From the NCBI RefSeq assembly GCF_900112135.1, contig NZ_FOLC01000001.1:493356-557355 (forward strand): 64,000 bases of DNA. The letters run 5' to 3'. This DNA is from Collimonas sp. OK412 (GTDB lineage: Bacteria; Pseudomonadota; Gammaproteobacteria; Burkholderiales; Burkholderiaceae_D). Both the position numbers and the translations under genes were made by a program. Of this stretch, positions 10,441-18,481 are shown piece by piece; within the stretch, counting starts at the first letter, position 1; the number at the start of each line of letters is the position of its first letter. The notes below the pieces were generated by a model. That model did not search any database. It saw only the letters and a program-made list of their open reading frames with translations, and was not told the origin of the DNA.

Positions 10441-12045
10441 TTGGCAACCACCTATCGTCATCCCGGCATTTACATCGAAGAAGTGCCGAGCGCCCGCAAC
10501 ATCCAGGGTGCATCGACCTCGACCGCAGCCTTCGTCGGCGTCACCGAGTCCGGCCCGTCCGCACAGCCGACCCTGATCACCAGCTGGAACGCCTACCAGC
10601 GCCAGTTCGGCGGACTGGTCTGGTACGGCATGGTGTCGTGGGCGGTGTTCGAATTCTTCAACGAGGGCGGCACCGCCTGCTACGTGGTGCGGGCCGTGGA
10701 CAGCAAAGGCAACGGCAAGGCGGCTACCGGATCGGCCAGCGGCATCAAGATGACCGCGGTCACGCCCGGCACCTGGGCCAATATCCTGAATTTTGCGGTC
10801 AGCAACGCCAGCGGCCCCGACAGCGCGGTTTCGCTGGTATTCAACCTGAGCGTGGTGGTCGATCCCAAAGCGCTCAAGGCCCTGCCTGCAGGATCGTCCG
10901 GCGCCACCTTGCAAGCCTATGTGGCGCAGAACAACCTGCAGCCAACCACGATCGGCGGCACGCCGTATTACGTGCTGGAGTCTTTCAACGGCTACACCGC
11001 GGCCAGCATGGCCCCGGGCGGCGCACTGGCGAACGCGGTCAACACTACCTCGATGTTTGTGCGGGTGGAGACCAGCGGCACCACGCGCCCGCCCAACAGC
11101 GGCAAGAGCGCGACGCCGCTGGCAGGGGGCGCAGCCGCCACCTGGGATTTCGAGAGCGCCACCAAGACGCTCAGCACTGTGCAGGGCATCAGCCTGCTGG
11201 CCATCCCGGACACGGTCAATGCCGCCGACGCCGGCGGCAATCCGAACCAGGCCTCGCAAGCTACCGCCATCAACGGCGGGCTGCTGTTCTGCGAAGGTGC
11301 GCAGAACCTTTTCTATGTCAGCGATCCGCCGTTCGGCCTGGATGTCCAGGGCATCGGCAATTTCAAGTCGGGCAGCGCCACCTCGCCGGCGCTCAATTCC
11401 AGCTACGGCGCCATCTACTATCCATGGGTATGGATCTACAACCCGATCGCCGGCGCCAATGTGCCGATGCCGCCGTCCGGTCCCTCGCTTGGCCGTTACG
11501 CCTATACCGACAACAATGTCGGTGTCTGGAAATCGCCGGCCGGGGTCAACGACGGCGCGCTGCTGAGCGTGGTGCAGCTGCAGACCCAGGTCACCGACTC
11601 CGACCAGGATATCTTGAACCAGAACGGCATCAATGCGGTCCGCAATTTCCTCAATTACGGCAACGTGATCTGGGGCGCCCGCACGCTGGCGGCGACCGGC
11701 AGCGAATGGACTTATGTCAGCGTCAGGCGCCTGTTCATCTATGTCGAGCAAAGCCTGAAGCAGAGCTTGCAATGGGTCGTGTTCGAACCCAACGACCAGC
11801 AGACCTGGGCATCGGTGACGCGCGACATCAGCGCCTTCCTGACCACCCTGTGGCAGTCGGGCGGCCTGTTCGGCGCCAGCGCGGCGGAGGCGTTCTTCGT
11901 GACTTGCGACGCGTCGAACAATCCGCCCGAGACACGCTCGCTGGGCCAGCTGTATATCGACGTCGGCCTGGCTCCGGTGTTTCCTGCCGAGTTCGTCATC
12001 ATCCGCATGACGCAGAAAATCGCTGGCCCGGATTCCGGCTCATAA
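10441..12045 (+). CDS. Contractile tail sheath protein
   Basis: Forms the contractile outer sheath of the particle. It has 534 residues. The N-terminus YRHPGIYIEEVPSARNIQG and the segment TSTAAFVGVTESGP are hallmarks of the phage tail sheath family. The C-terminus (TRSLGQLYIDVGLAPVFPAEFVIIRM) matches the conserved end of eCIS sheaths. It uses a TTG start at 10441 with AGAAGGA at 10428-10434; no ATG lies nearby in frame. Only one sheath gene is present, whereas Afp has three. Confidence 0.95.
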   Translation: MATTYRHPGIYIEEVPSARNIQGASTSTAAFVGVTESGPSAQPTLITSWNAYQRQFGGLVWYGMVSWAVFEFFNEGGTACYVVRAVDSKGNGKAATGSASGIKMTAVTPGTWANILNFAVSNASGPDSAVSLVFNLSVVVDPKALKALPAGSSGATLQAYVAQNNLQPTTIGGTPYYVLESFNGYTAASMAPGGALANAVNTTSMFVRVETSGTTRPPNSGKSATPLAGGAAATWDFESATKTLSTVQGISLLAIPDTVNAADAGGNPNQASQATAINGGLLFCEGAQNLFYVSDPPFGLDVQGIGNFKSGSATSPALNSSYGAIYYPWVWIYNPIAGANVPMPPSGPSLGRYAYTDNNVGVWKSPAGVNDGALLSVVQLQTQVTDSDQDILNQNGINAVRNFLNYGNVIWGARTLAATGSEWTYVSVRRLFIYVEQSLKQSLQWVVFEPNDQQTWASVTRDISAFLTTLWQSGGLFGASAAEAFFVTCDASNNPPETRSLGQLYIDVGLAPVFPAEFVIIRMTQKIAGPDSGS

Positions 12046-12103
12046 CGGAAACAGGGAAACGGACCTGCCTCTTTCCAAACCAATTTGACTGCGGAGAATC
12101 ACG

Positions 12104-12550
12104 ATGGCCACACAACTCACCAATCCCTACCGCGGTTTCCGCTTCCAGGTGGAGATCTCGGGCATCCAGGTCGCGGCGTTTTCGGAAGCCACGATCCCGG
12201 ACAGCACGGTCGAAACGGTCGAGTACCGGGAAGGCACCGATCCGGTCTACAAGCGCTCGTTTTCCGGCCTGACCACTTACGGCAAGCTGAGCCTGAAAAA
12301 GGGCCTGACCGATTCGATGGAACTGTACAACTGGCACCAGCTGGTGGCCTTGCAGGGGTCAACGGCCAAAGGCGCGCAGAAAAACATCTCGCTGATACTG
12401 CTCGACGCCGGCGGCGCGGCCAAGGCGCGCTGGAACGTCATCAATGCCTGGCCCAGCAAATACGAGAGCACCGGCCTGAACGCCTCCAGCAGCGACGTGA
12501 TGGTGGAAACCTTCGAACTGACCATCGAATACATGACCAGAGTGTCTTAA
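12104..12550 (+). CDS. Tail tube protein (first copy)
   Basis: Inner tube protein of the T4 gp19/Hcp fold, 148 residues. The FRFQVEISGIQVAAFSEA start and the segment KGLTDSMELYNW are typical for eCIS tube subunits. A GGAG site precedes the ATG. It directly follows the sheath gene as in Afp/PVC. The paralogue at 13100 probably forms the tube-baseplate initiator or a second layer. Confidence 0.93.
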   Translation: MATQLTNPYRGFRFQVEISGIQVAAFSEATIPDSTVETVEYREGTDPVYKRSFSGLTTYGKLSLKKGLTDSMELYNWHQLVALQGSTAKGAQKNISLILLDAGGAAKARWNVINAWPSKYESTGLNASSSDVMVETFELTIEYMTRVS

Positions 12551-12565
12551 CCGGGAGCAGCCAGC

Positions 12566-12922
12566 ATGAACGCAATCAGCACCGAAATCGAATTTACCCT
12601 GCCGCTCGGCTACCGCGACGGCGACGGCAACCTGCACAAGAACGGCGTGATGCGGCTGGCTACCGCCGGCGACGAAATCCTGCCGCTGAAAGACCACCGG
12701 GTGCAGAGCAACCCGGCCTACCTGACCATCATCGTCCTGTCGCGGGTGATTGTGCGGCTGGGCAACCTGGACATGATCAACACCAAGGTCATCGAAGACC
12801 TGTTCGCCGCCGATTTCTCTTACCTGCAGAACCTGTACAACCGCATCAACCTGGTCGACGGCGAAGACAAGGTGGTGCAGATCGAGAGTTTCGAAGCCGC
12901 GGGAAAGCGCGCTTCCCTGTAG
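12566..12922 (+). CDS. Tail assembly protein (zero-frame product of a predicted frameshift gene)
   Basis: A 118-residue protein resembling phage/eCIS tail assembly proteins: FTLPLGYRDGDGNLHKNGVM at the start, then AYLTIIVLSRVIVRLG and the end VQIESFEAAGKRASL. It has no membrane or signal segments. Near its end, at 12901-12907, the in-frame slippery heptamer G GGA AAG offers a -1 shift into the DUF6760 frame, which has no start codon. A shifted product would be about 177 residues. In phage lambda the same heptamer fuses gpG to gpGT, the tail assembly chaperones. Confidence 0.88.
   Translation: MNAISTEIEFTLPLGYRDGDGNLHKNGVMRLATAGDEILPLKDHRVQSNPAYLTIIVLSRVIVRLGNLDMINTKVIEDLFAADFSYLQNLYNRINLVDGEDKVVQIESFEAAGKRASL
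12901..12907 (+). promoter_or_regulatory. Predicted -1 programmed frameshift site (G GGA AAG)
   Basis: The heptamer lies with codon boundaries G|GGA|AAG in the tail assembly frame, the exact register needed for tandem slippage, five codons before the TAG at 12920-12922. The -1 frame is open up to 13098 and encodes the conserved DUF6760 core. The palindromic AAGCGCGCTT overlaps the site; I did not identify a convincing downstream pseudoknot. Confidence 0.75.
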
Positions 12923-13098
12923 CGCCCGACCAGCTGTATGCGGAAATTGCTTTTCTGGCATACCACTTTCACTGGTCGTACGGGGAAATCCTGGCAATGG
13001 AACACGCAGAGCGCCGCCGCTGGTGCGGGGAGATCAGCAAGATCAACCAGACCATGAACAGCGACGATCGGCACAAAAGCCTAAATTTGGGAGCATGA
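12907..13098 (+). CDS. DUF6760-type eCIS small domain, lacks its own start codon
   Basis: The -1 frame after the slippery site encodes 63 residues with QLYAEIAFLAYHFHWSYGEI and EHAERRRWCGEISKIN. This is the conserved YHFHW...E...RRRW pattern of a small protein found in most eCIS loci, where I recall it usually being a free-standing gene. Upstream of this core the frame has no ATG, GTG or TTG near the overlap. The first ATG falls after the YHFHW core and would truncate it. Expression by frameshift fusion to the tail assembly protein is therefore the simplest reading. Confidence 0.75.
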   Translation, partial: ARFPVAPDQLYAEIAFLAYHFHWSYGEILAMEHAERRRWCGEISKINQTMNSDDRHKSLNLGA

Positions 13099-13099
13099 C

Positions 13100-13588
13100 A
13101 TGGCTACCGGCCGCAATCCATCCGGCGCAGCATCGCAGCGCAAATCCGGCCCGCCGGCGAACCCTTTCAAGTCGTACAATTTTTACGTGGAAGTAGGCGG
13201 CATCGTGGTCGGCGGCTTCACCACGGTCGAGGGCCTGCAGTCAAAGATCGAAGTCAAGAGCGTGCGCCAGGGCGGGGTCAACGATCTCGAATACAAGCTT
13301 GGCGGGCAGGTGACGTATGTCGACCTGGTGCTCAAGGCAGGCATCACCGCGCTGGATCCGATGTGGCTGTGGTACCAGGCCGCCTTGAACGGCAAGATCA
13401 AACGCCAGAACGGTTCGATCTACCTGCTGGATGATGAAGGCAATCCTACCGTCAGCTGGAATTTCTACAATGCCTGGCCGATCGAGTGGCAGGGGCCGAG
13501 CCTGGACGCGGGCCAGAACCTGGTGGCCAGCCAGAGTTTTACGCTGGCGCATGAGGGGATCAAGAAAAACAGCGGGAGCGGCGGCTGA
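13100..13588 (+). CDS. Tail tube protein (second copy)
   Basis: A 162-residue protein with the tube fold: FKSYNFYVEVGGIVVGGFTTVEGLQ, then LVLKAGITALDPMWLWYQ and the final segment containing SFTLAHEG. It is clearly paralogous to the protein at 12104 and corresponds to the Afp5-type tube/baseplate adaptor. Its TGA overlaps the next ATG by one base. Confidence 0.92.
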   Translation: MATGRNPSGAASQRKSGPPANPFKSYNFYVEVGGIVVGGFTTVEGLQSKIEVKSVRQGGVNDLEYKLGGQVTYVDLVLKAGITALDPMWLWYQAALNGKIKRQNGSIYLLDDEGNPTVSWNFYNAWPIEWQGPSLDAGQNLVASQSFTLAHEGIKKNSGSGG

Positions 13589-15117
13589 TGACCAGGCCGA
13601 CGCCAGTTTTCCATGTAAGCCGGGGGCATGCCATGCGCCTGGCGTGCGCCGGCGCGGCCAGGGATTTCCAGGCCGGCATCGCCGGCCGCGGCCTGGCATG
13701 GCCGGAACACTATCCGGGATTGGACCTGGCGTTCCTGCAAATGCCGCGGCCGGCGCCGCCAGGCAAGATCGCGCACTATATCTCGCAGCACCATCATTGG
13801 CTGCGGCTGGTGCAGCAGCACCTCCATCCCGCCGTTTCGCAGGAAATCCGCCAACAGATATGGCAAGAAACGCAGCGGCTGGTAGAGAGCCGTTTCGAAA
13901 AACATGACATGCAACGCCTGCAGCAGATATCGCGGTTGCTGCTTGCCGTTCCTGCAATCGGGCGCATTGGCAACATCGTGCTGCAGCGGCAGGCGCTGCT
14001 CCGTTCCGTGACCGTGCCGGCTGAGGATGCAGGTGCGCAACGATCCGGAAAAAAGGGGCGCGTTCAGCAACGGCCACAGCGCCTGGCATCACCTAGCTTG
14101 GCCTATCATTTTCAACGAACTGGCGCCGAGCCCATGCCCGGCCCGGCAGGCCGTTCAGCCGCATCTCCACTGACACTGCTGATGCCGCACACGCCGGCTG
14201 CGCAGGCAAAGCATCCGGTAACCACGCTGGTGCAGCGCCTGGCCGGCATCATCAGGCAAACAGCGCTGCAAGCGCCGCAACGACTGTTCCGGTCCGTATC
14301 GCCTCAGCGCAATGCAGCACAAGCCGTAAACCGGGCAGCAGCTGCTGCCAGCCGCCGCCCGGGTTCGTCGCAACCTGTCCATGCGGCAGGCAAGCTGCGG
14401 GAGCTTGGGTCCGGTACAGGCCCAGCACAACCCACGGCGCCAGAAATGCGCTTGGCGTTGCGGTATTCCCGTTATCTGGACAGGCATGATTTCATAGCCA
14501 GGCAAGAACAGCGTTTCTACATGTGGAAAAACCAGGCCCTGCGCCGTCAGTATGTCGTTCGTCGCGGCGATGTCCTGTTGCCGCAGCTGGCCGGCAGGAA
14601 CCGCATGCATGCCAGGTCCGGCAGGCAGGCGCAGCAGATTGCTGGCCGTGCCGGACGTGACGGCAGGGCGCAAGGCTTTGTCTATGAATACATCTTGCCG
14701 CGATTGCCGGCAACCGGCGCAAGGACGGTCCGCATGCAATTGCAAGCCGTGGCGGCGCCTGGTTCATCGCCGTCGTCGACGGCAGCTATTACCTTGCTTG
14801 CGCCGATGAACAGTCCGGCTGCGGGCGACCAAGTCTCCCTCCAGCCCTACCAGGCCGGATTCACCGCCGCACTGGCTTACCGGCGCCAGGCGCAAGTCAG
14901 GCAGGCGGAGGTGCAGCGGCAGATCGAACGCATCGAGCATACGGTGCATACCAAAGTGGTGCGCGAGATCATGCATGACCGCCACAACCAGCAGCATATC
15001 CGCAGCGTGGTGACGGCGGCGATGCTGTCGCCGCAAATGGTGCAGGCGCTGGCGCGGCAGGTGCACGCCAGCATAGAGCAGCGCGCCGGCATTGACCGTT
15101 ACCGCAGGGGGCGCTGA
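13588..15117 (+). CDS. Large eCIS protein of unknown fold with conserved C-terminal helix
   Basis: A 509-residue protein, strongly basic (very rich in Arg, Gln and Ala), with no signal peptide or membrane span. The central region (about 150-290) is low-complexity and repeat-poor, looking disordered. The last 60 residues form a helical segment ending IEQRAGIDRYRRGR, which resembles the conserved C-terminus (RIERERRGR-like) of an eCIS protein usually coded between the tube and LysM genes. Its place between them supports a baseplate or tube-packing role. A tape-measure role cannot be excluded because no other candidate is obvious. Confidence 0.7.
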   Translation: MTRPTPVFHVSRGHAMRLACAGAARDFQAGIAGRGLAWPEHYPGLDLAFLQMPRPAPPGKIAHYISQHHHWLRLVQQHLHPAVSQEIRQQIWQETQRLVESRFEKHDMQRLQQISRLLLAVPAIGRIGNIVLQRQALLRSVTVPAEDAGAQRSGKKGRVQQRPQRLASPSLAYHFQRTGAEPMPGPAGRSAASPLTLLMPHTPAAQAKHPVTTLVQRLAGIIRQTALQAPQRLFRSVSPQRNAAQAVNRAAAAASRRPGSSQPVHAAGKLRELGSGTGPAQPTAPEMRLALRYSRYLDRHDFIARQEQRFYMWKNQALRRQYVVRRGDVLLPQLAGRNRMHARSGRQAQQIAGRAGRDGRAQGFVYEYILPRLPATGARTVRMQLQAVAAPGSSPSSTAAITLLAPMNSPAAGDQVSLQPYQAGFTAALAYRRQAQVRQAEVQRQIERIEHTVHTKVVREIMHDRHNQQHIRSVVTAAMLSPQMVQALARQVHASIEQRAGIDRYRRGR

Positions 15118-15764
15118 TGCTGGAAATGGCCAAAATCGTGGTGCAGCAGACCCAGGAAGAAATTCCCGTCATGTACAACCCGACCGAACTGTCCCTCAAC
15201 AAGACGGTGGTGCTGCTGGGACAAGGTTCGAATATCCAGTTCCAGCGGGTCGACGACGACGACCTGACGGTTTCCCTGTTTTTCGATACCTACGAACAGC
15301 AGACCGACGTCCGCGCCAAGACCAACAAGATCGTGGCGCTGACCCAGCCGACGGTCGGCAACGCCGAACGGCGCGAGCCGCCGGTCGTCGTGTTCACCTG
15401 GGCCGGCCCGCTGTTCGTCGGCATGATCAGCAAGCTTGACCAGAAGTTCACGATGTTCCTCAGCTCCGGCGTGCCGGTGCGGGCGGAACTGTCGGTCACC
15501 TTCAAATCGGTGCTGACCAAGGAAGAGGACCAGCGCGCGCAAGGAAAATTCAATTGCCGCCAGCTGTGGCGCGTCAAGGAAAACGACCGCCTGTACCTGA
15601 TCGCGCAGCAGGCCCTGGGCGACGCCAGCCAGTGGCGCCTGATCGCGGAAGGCAACAATATCTACGATCCGCTGAATTTCCCCGGCCGCCATGACATCGG
15701 ACGCATGCTGGTGATCATCGATGTCCACGGCGAGACATACAATAGCGGAGGCAGCAATGCCTAG
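15117..15764 (+). CDS. LysM-type baseplate protein (Afp7-like)
   Basis: A 215-residue protein. The N-terminal part (MYNPTELSLNKTV, then QFQRVDDDDLTVSLFFDTYE) is the conserved contractile-injection tube-adaptor domain. The C-terminal 50 residues (VKENDRLYLIAQQALGDASQWRLIAEGNNIYDP) form a LysM-like module as in phage gpX. It overlaps its upstream neighbour by one base (TGATG) and the hub gene by eight, a tightly coupled baseplate block. Confidence 0.9.
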   Translation: MLEMAKIVVQQTQEEIPVMYNPTELSLNKTVVLLGQGSNIQFQRVDDDDLTVSLFFDTYEQQTDVRAKTNKIVALTQPTVGNAERREPPVVVFTWAGPLFVGMISKLDQKFTMFLSSGVPVRAELSVTFKSVLTKEEDQRAQGKFNCRQLWRVKENDRLYLIAQQALGDASQWRLIAEGNNIYDPLNFPGRHDIGRMLVIIDVHGETYNSGGSNA

Positions 15765-16800
15765 CGTCCAGACCGGCGGTTTCCGCATACTCAAGAACCG
15801 AAGTGCCTTGCCGGTGTCTGTCATTGCGGCAATCCAGAGCGTGCGCGTGGAAGACGAGATAAACATCCCCACCATGTTCAGCTTTACCCTGAACATCGTC
15901 TCGTCCGGCGGCGCCTGGCAGGACGTCAACCTGGATATCTTCAAGCCGGGCGACGAAATCACGGTATTCCTCGGCCTCGACAGCCTGCAGCAGATGGTCA
16001 GCGCACAAATCACGGCGATCGAGCCGCATTTCAGCGACTATTCCACCGCCACCATCCGCGGTTTCGACCGCATGTACTGGCTGAAATTCGGCACCCGCAC
16101 CAGGACCTACCTGAACCTGGACGACAATGAAATCGTTTCCCAGGTGGCGCGCGCGGCCGGCCTGACGGTGAAGTTGCCGGGCAGTCCGGCCATGGTCAAC
16201 GACTATGTGCTGCAAAACAATTCCTCCGACTACGATTTCCTGATGGGCCGTTGCGCGCAGCTCAACTACGAGTTGCTGATGGACGGCGCCACCCTGGTAT
16301 TCCGGCCTTCGGCAGAGGGCGGCAGCCCGGTCAAGACCATGAACTATCCAACGGATATCAGCGACCTCAGGCTCAGCCTGAAATTGCCGACCATGGGCAA
16401 GCAGGTCACGGTGAAGGGATATGACGTCGCATCGAACAAGGTGCTGACGGCGGTGGCGTCCTCCGGCAGTTCGCAGGACAAGATGGGCGGCAAGGAAACC
16501 GGCTACCAGCTGGCGCAGGCCTTTCCGGATTCGGACATCCAGCTGGAGCGGCCCGACCTCAGCACTCCGGAAGCCCTGCAGGCAATCGCCAACGCGCAAT
16601 ACAAGCGCAACCTGAACCAGTTCATCGAAGGCAGCACCAGCGTGCTGGGCGACCCGGACATGGTGGCCGGCGTCAACGTCAAGCTGAGCGGCCTGAGCCA
16701 GCGCTTCAACGGCATCTATTACATCACTTCCAGCGTCCACAGCTACGACGTCAGCGAAGGCTACCAGACAGAATTCAAACTGAGAAGGACGGGCGTATGA
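15757..16800 (+). CDS. Baseplate hub protein (phage late control gpD family)
   Basis: A 347-residue protein from the ATG at 15757, chosen for the GGAGG just upstream. It matches the gpD/gp27-like hub of contractile tails: VEDEINIPTMFSFTLNI, then FKPGDEITVFLGLD, then DNEIVSQVARAAGL and SSDYDFLMGRCAQLNYE. It would form the trimeric hub connecting tube and spike. It overlaps the spike gene by four bases (ATGA). Confidence 0.92.
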   Translation: MPSVQTGGFRILKNRSALPVSVIAAIQSVRVEDEINIPTMFSFTLNIVSSGGAWQDVNLDIFKPGDEITVFLGLDSLQQMVSAQITAIEPHFSDYSTATIRGFDRMYWLKFGTRTRTYLNLDDNEIVSQVARAAGLTVKLPGSPAMVNDYVLQNNSSDYDFLMGRCAQLNYELLMDGATLVFRPSAEGGSPVKTMNYPTDISDLRLSLKLPTMGKQVTVKGYDVASNKVLTAVASSGSSQDKMGGKETGYQLAQAFPDSDIQLERPDLSTPEALQAIANAQYKRNLNQFIEGSTSVLGDPDMVAGVNVKLSGLSQRFNGIYYITSSVHSYDVSEGYQTEFKLRRTGV

Positions 16801-17423
16801 GTATGAATGCGGACGAAGGATTTTCTTCGGGCAGCATGACGCTGGGCGTGACCCTGGGCACGGTCAGCAATACCAAGGACGACAAGGGGCTGGGCCGGAT
16901 CAAGGTCAATTTCATCCTGAAGGGACAGGAAATCGAATCCGGCTGGCTGCAAGTCATGAGTTTTTTCGCCGGTCCGGGCTACGGCGCGTTTTTCCTGCCG
17001 CAGCCGGGCGATTCGGCGCTGCTGGCGTTTGCCGACGGCGACGCCAGCCAGCCCTATGTGCTGGGCTTCCTGTGGAACGGCGTGCAGAAGCCGCCGCTGG
17101 AAGCCGCGCAGCAGCAGGACGTCCGCGTGATCAAGACCAAGGGCGGGAAAACCATCACGCTGGACGATTCCGAAAAGGAAAACATCACCATTACCGACAG
17201 CAAGAACAACCGCATCGTGATCGATACCGCCAACAACAAGATATCGATCAGCAGCGAAGGCGATTTCGCCATCAGCGCCAAGGGCAAGCTGACCATCAGC
17301 GGGGCGCAGGTAGTGGTGCAGAACACGGCCGGCAGCGTCAAGGCGGATTTGTCGAGTTCCGCCATGCAATTGCAGGGCGGGCAGAGCATCAAGCTGTCGG
17401 CCGCCATGATCGACTTGAACTAG
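16797..17423 (+). CDS. Baseplate spike protein (gpV/VgrG C-terminal type)
   Basis: A 208-residue spike with an N-terminal OB fold (GRIKVNFILKGQEIESGWLQVM, then PQPGDSALLAFADGD, PYVLGFLWNG). A C-terminal beta-helix of short repeats follows (TITLDDSEKENITITDSKNNR, DTANNKISISSEGDFAISAK). Together with the separate gpD hub it equals one VgrG. A second ATG at 16803 is possible as the start. The PAAR tip gene follows at once. Confidence 0.93.
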   Translation: MSMNADEGFSSGSMTLGVTLGTVSNTKDDKGLGRIKVNFILKGQEIESGWLQVMSFFAGPGYGAFFLPQPGDSALLAFADGDASQPYVLGFLWNGVQKPPLEAAQQQDVRVIKTKGGKTITLDDSEKENITITDSKNNRIVIDTANNKISISSEGDFAISAKGKLTISGAQVVVQNTAGSVKADLSSSAMQLQGGQSIKLSAAMIDLN

Positions 17424-17431
17424 GAGCAAGC

Positions 17432-17845
17432 ATGGCACAAGGCGCCGCCAAGCAGGGCGACAGCATCGTCAACGCCGCCGATATCCATATCGTGCTGGTG
17501 CCGAGCCCGGGCGGGCCGGTGCCGACGCCGCAGCCGTTTCCGTTCAACGGCAAGATCACGCTCAACACCAGCCTGAATGTGCGCATCAACAGCCGGCCGG
17601 CGGCGACCGTGGGCTCGATGGCGCAAAACATGCCGCCGCACATACCCGCCAGCGGCGCCTTCCAGATCCCGCCCACCAACCTGGGCCAGGTAGTGATGGG
17701 CAGCATGACGGTACGTATCAACGGCAAGGCGGCGGCGCGCGCCGGCGACTTTTGCGAAACCTGCCACGATGTGCCGCCGGCCGGGCCGCAGGCGCCGCCG
17801 CCGACGGTGCAGGTGCTGGGCCTGAGCACGGTGAACATAGGATGA
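17432..17845 (+). CDS. PAAR-like spike tip protein
   Basis: A 137-residue protein beginning at an ATG preceded by GGAG (17423-17426). It has the PAAR/DUF4150-like layout: GDSIVNAADIHIVLVPSPGG, then PFNGKITLNTSLNVRINSRPAATVGS, then GSMTVRINGKAAARAGDFCETCH. The Cys pair and His could hold the metal that sharpens the tip. It overlaps the gp25 gene by four bases. Confidence 0.9.
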   Translation: MAQGAAKQGDSIVNAADIHIVLVPSPGGPVPTPQPFPFNGKITLNTSLNVRINSRPAATVGSMAQNMPPHIPASGAFQIPPTNLGQVVMGSMTVRINGKAAARAGDFCETCHDVPPAGPQAPPPTVQVLGLSTVNIG

Positions 17846-18237
17846 ACGGCCCGGCGGACAGCGATTTCCTCGGCCAGGGCTGGGCCTTCCCGGTGACAGC
17901 CAGCGGCGGCAAGGTGCAGCTGGCGGCCGGCGCCGAGGACATCCGGCAGGCGCTGCTGATCATCCTGCAAACCGCGCCCGGCGAGCGGGTGATGCTGCCG
18001 GCCTTCGGCTGCCGCATCAATGAACTGGTGTTCGCGGCCGGCAACGCCACCGCCGTCAGCCTGGCGCAGCTGTATGTGAAGCAGGCGCTGGACCGCTGGG
18101 AACCACGCATCCAGACCTTGCAGGTGAACGTGACGATTACGCCGCAGCAGCCGAACTGCCTGCAGATCGCGGTCGACTACCTGATCCGCGACCGCAACCA
18201 GCCGGCCAACCTGGTGTTTCCTTTTTATCTTAAATAA
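17842..18237 (+). CDS. gp25/gpW-type baseplate wedge protein
   Basis: A 131-residue protein starting in an ATGA overlap with the PAAR gene. Family signature: DIRQALLIILQTAPGERVMLPAFGC, then LYVKQALDRWEPRI. This gp25-like wedge is thought to connect sheath and baseplate and trigger contraction. Confidence 0.92.
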   Translation: MNGPADSDFLGQGWAFPVTASGGKVQLAAGAEDIRQALLIILQTAPGERVMLPAFGCRINELVFAAGNATAVSLAQLYVKQALDRWEPRIQTLQVNVTITPQQPNCLQIAVDYLIRDRNQPANLVFPFYLK

Positions 18238-18251
18238 AACCGGAGTCAAGC

Positions 18252-18470
18252 ATGAACCACGAAGTGATCGAAGCCAGAATCAAAGAGCTGAAAGACAATT
18301 ACCAGGCCGGGCAAGCGCAACTGCGCTCCCTCGAAGCGCAGCAAAAAGACTTGCAGCAAACCCTGCTCAGGATCAGCGGTGCGATCCAGGTGCTGCAAGA
18401 GCTGATAGACCAGCCGCTGCAGGCCGCAGGGCCGGATGCCCAGCCTAACGTCATGCATTTGGCCAGGTAA
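18252..18470 (+). CDS. Small coiled-coil protein in the eCIS baseplate block
   Basis: A 72-residue protein with a GGAG site before its ATG. Residues 1-55 form a continuous heptad-like helix (EARIKELKDNYQAGQAQLRS, then SLEAQQKDLQQTLLRISGAI), predicted to be a coiled coil. No family is recognised. Its location between gp25 and the large baseplate gene suggests a structural or assembly helper. Confidence 0.75.
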   Translation: MNHEVIEARIKELKDNYQAGQAQLRSLEAQQKDLQQTLLRISGAIQVLQELIDQPLQAAGPDAQPNVMHLAR

Positions 18471-18481
18471 TCCGGTACGCC

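Noticed and set aside
12996..13098. Independent start of the DUF6760 frame at an internal ATG
   Set aside because: The first in-frame ATG falls after the conserved YHFHW core and would give a truncated product, so frameshift expression is preferred.
15117..18237. Type VI secretion system
   Set aside because: Hub, spike and PAAR are present, but TssJ/L/M membrane complex, TssB/C and ClpV are not; sheath and LysM proteins are of phage/eCIS type.
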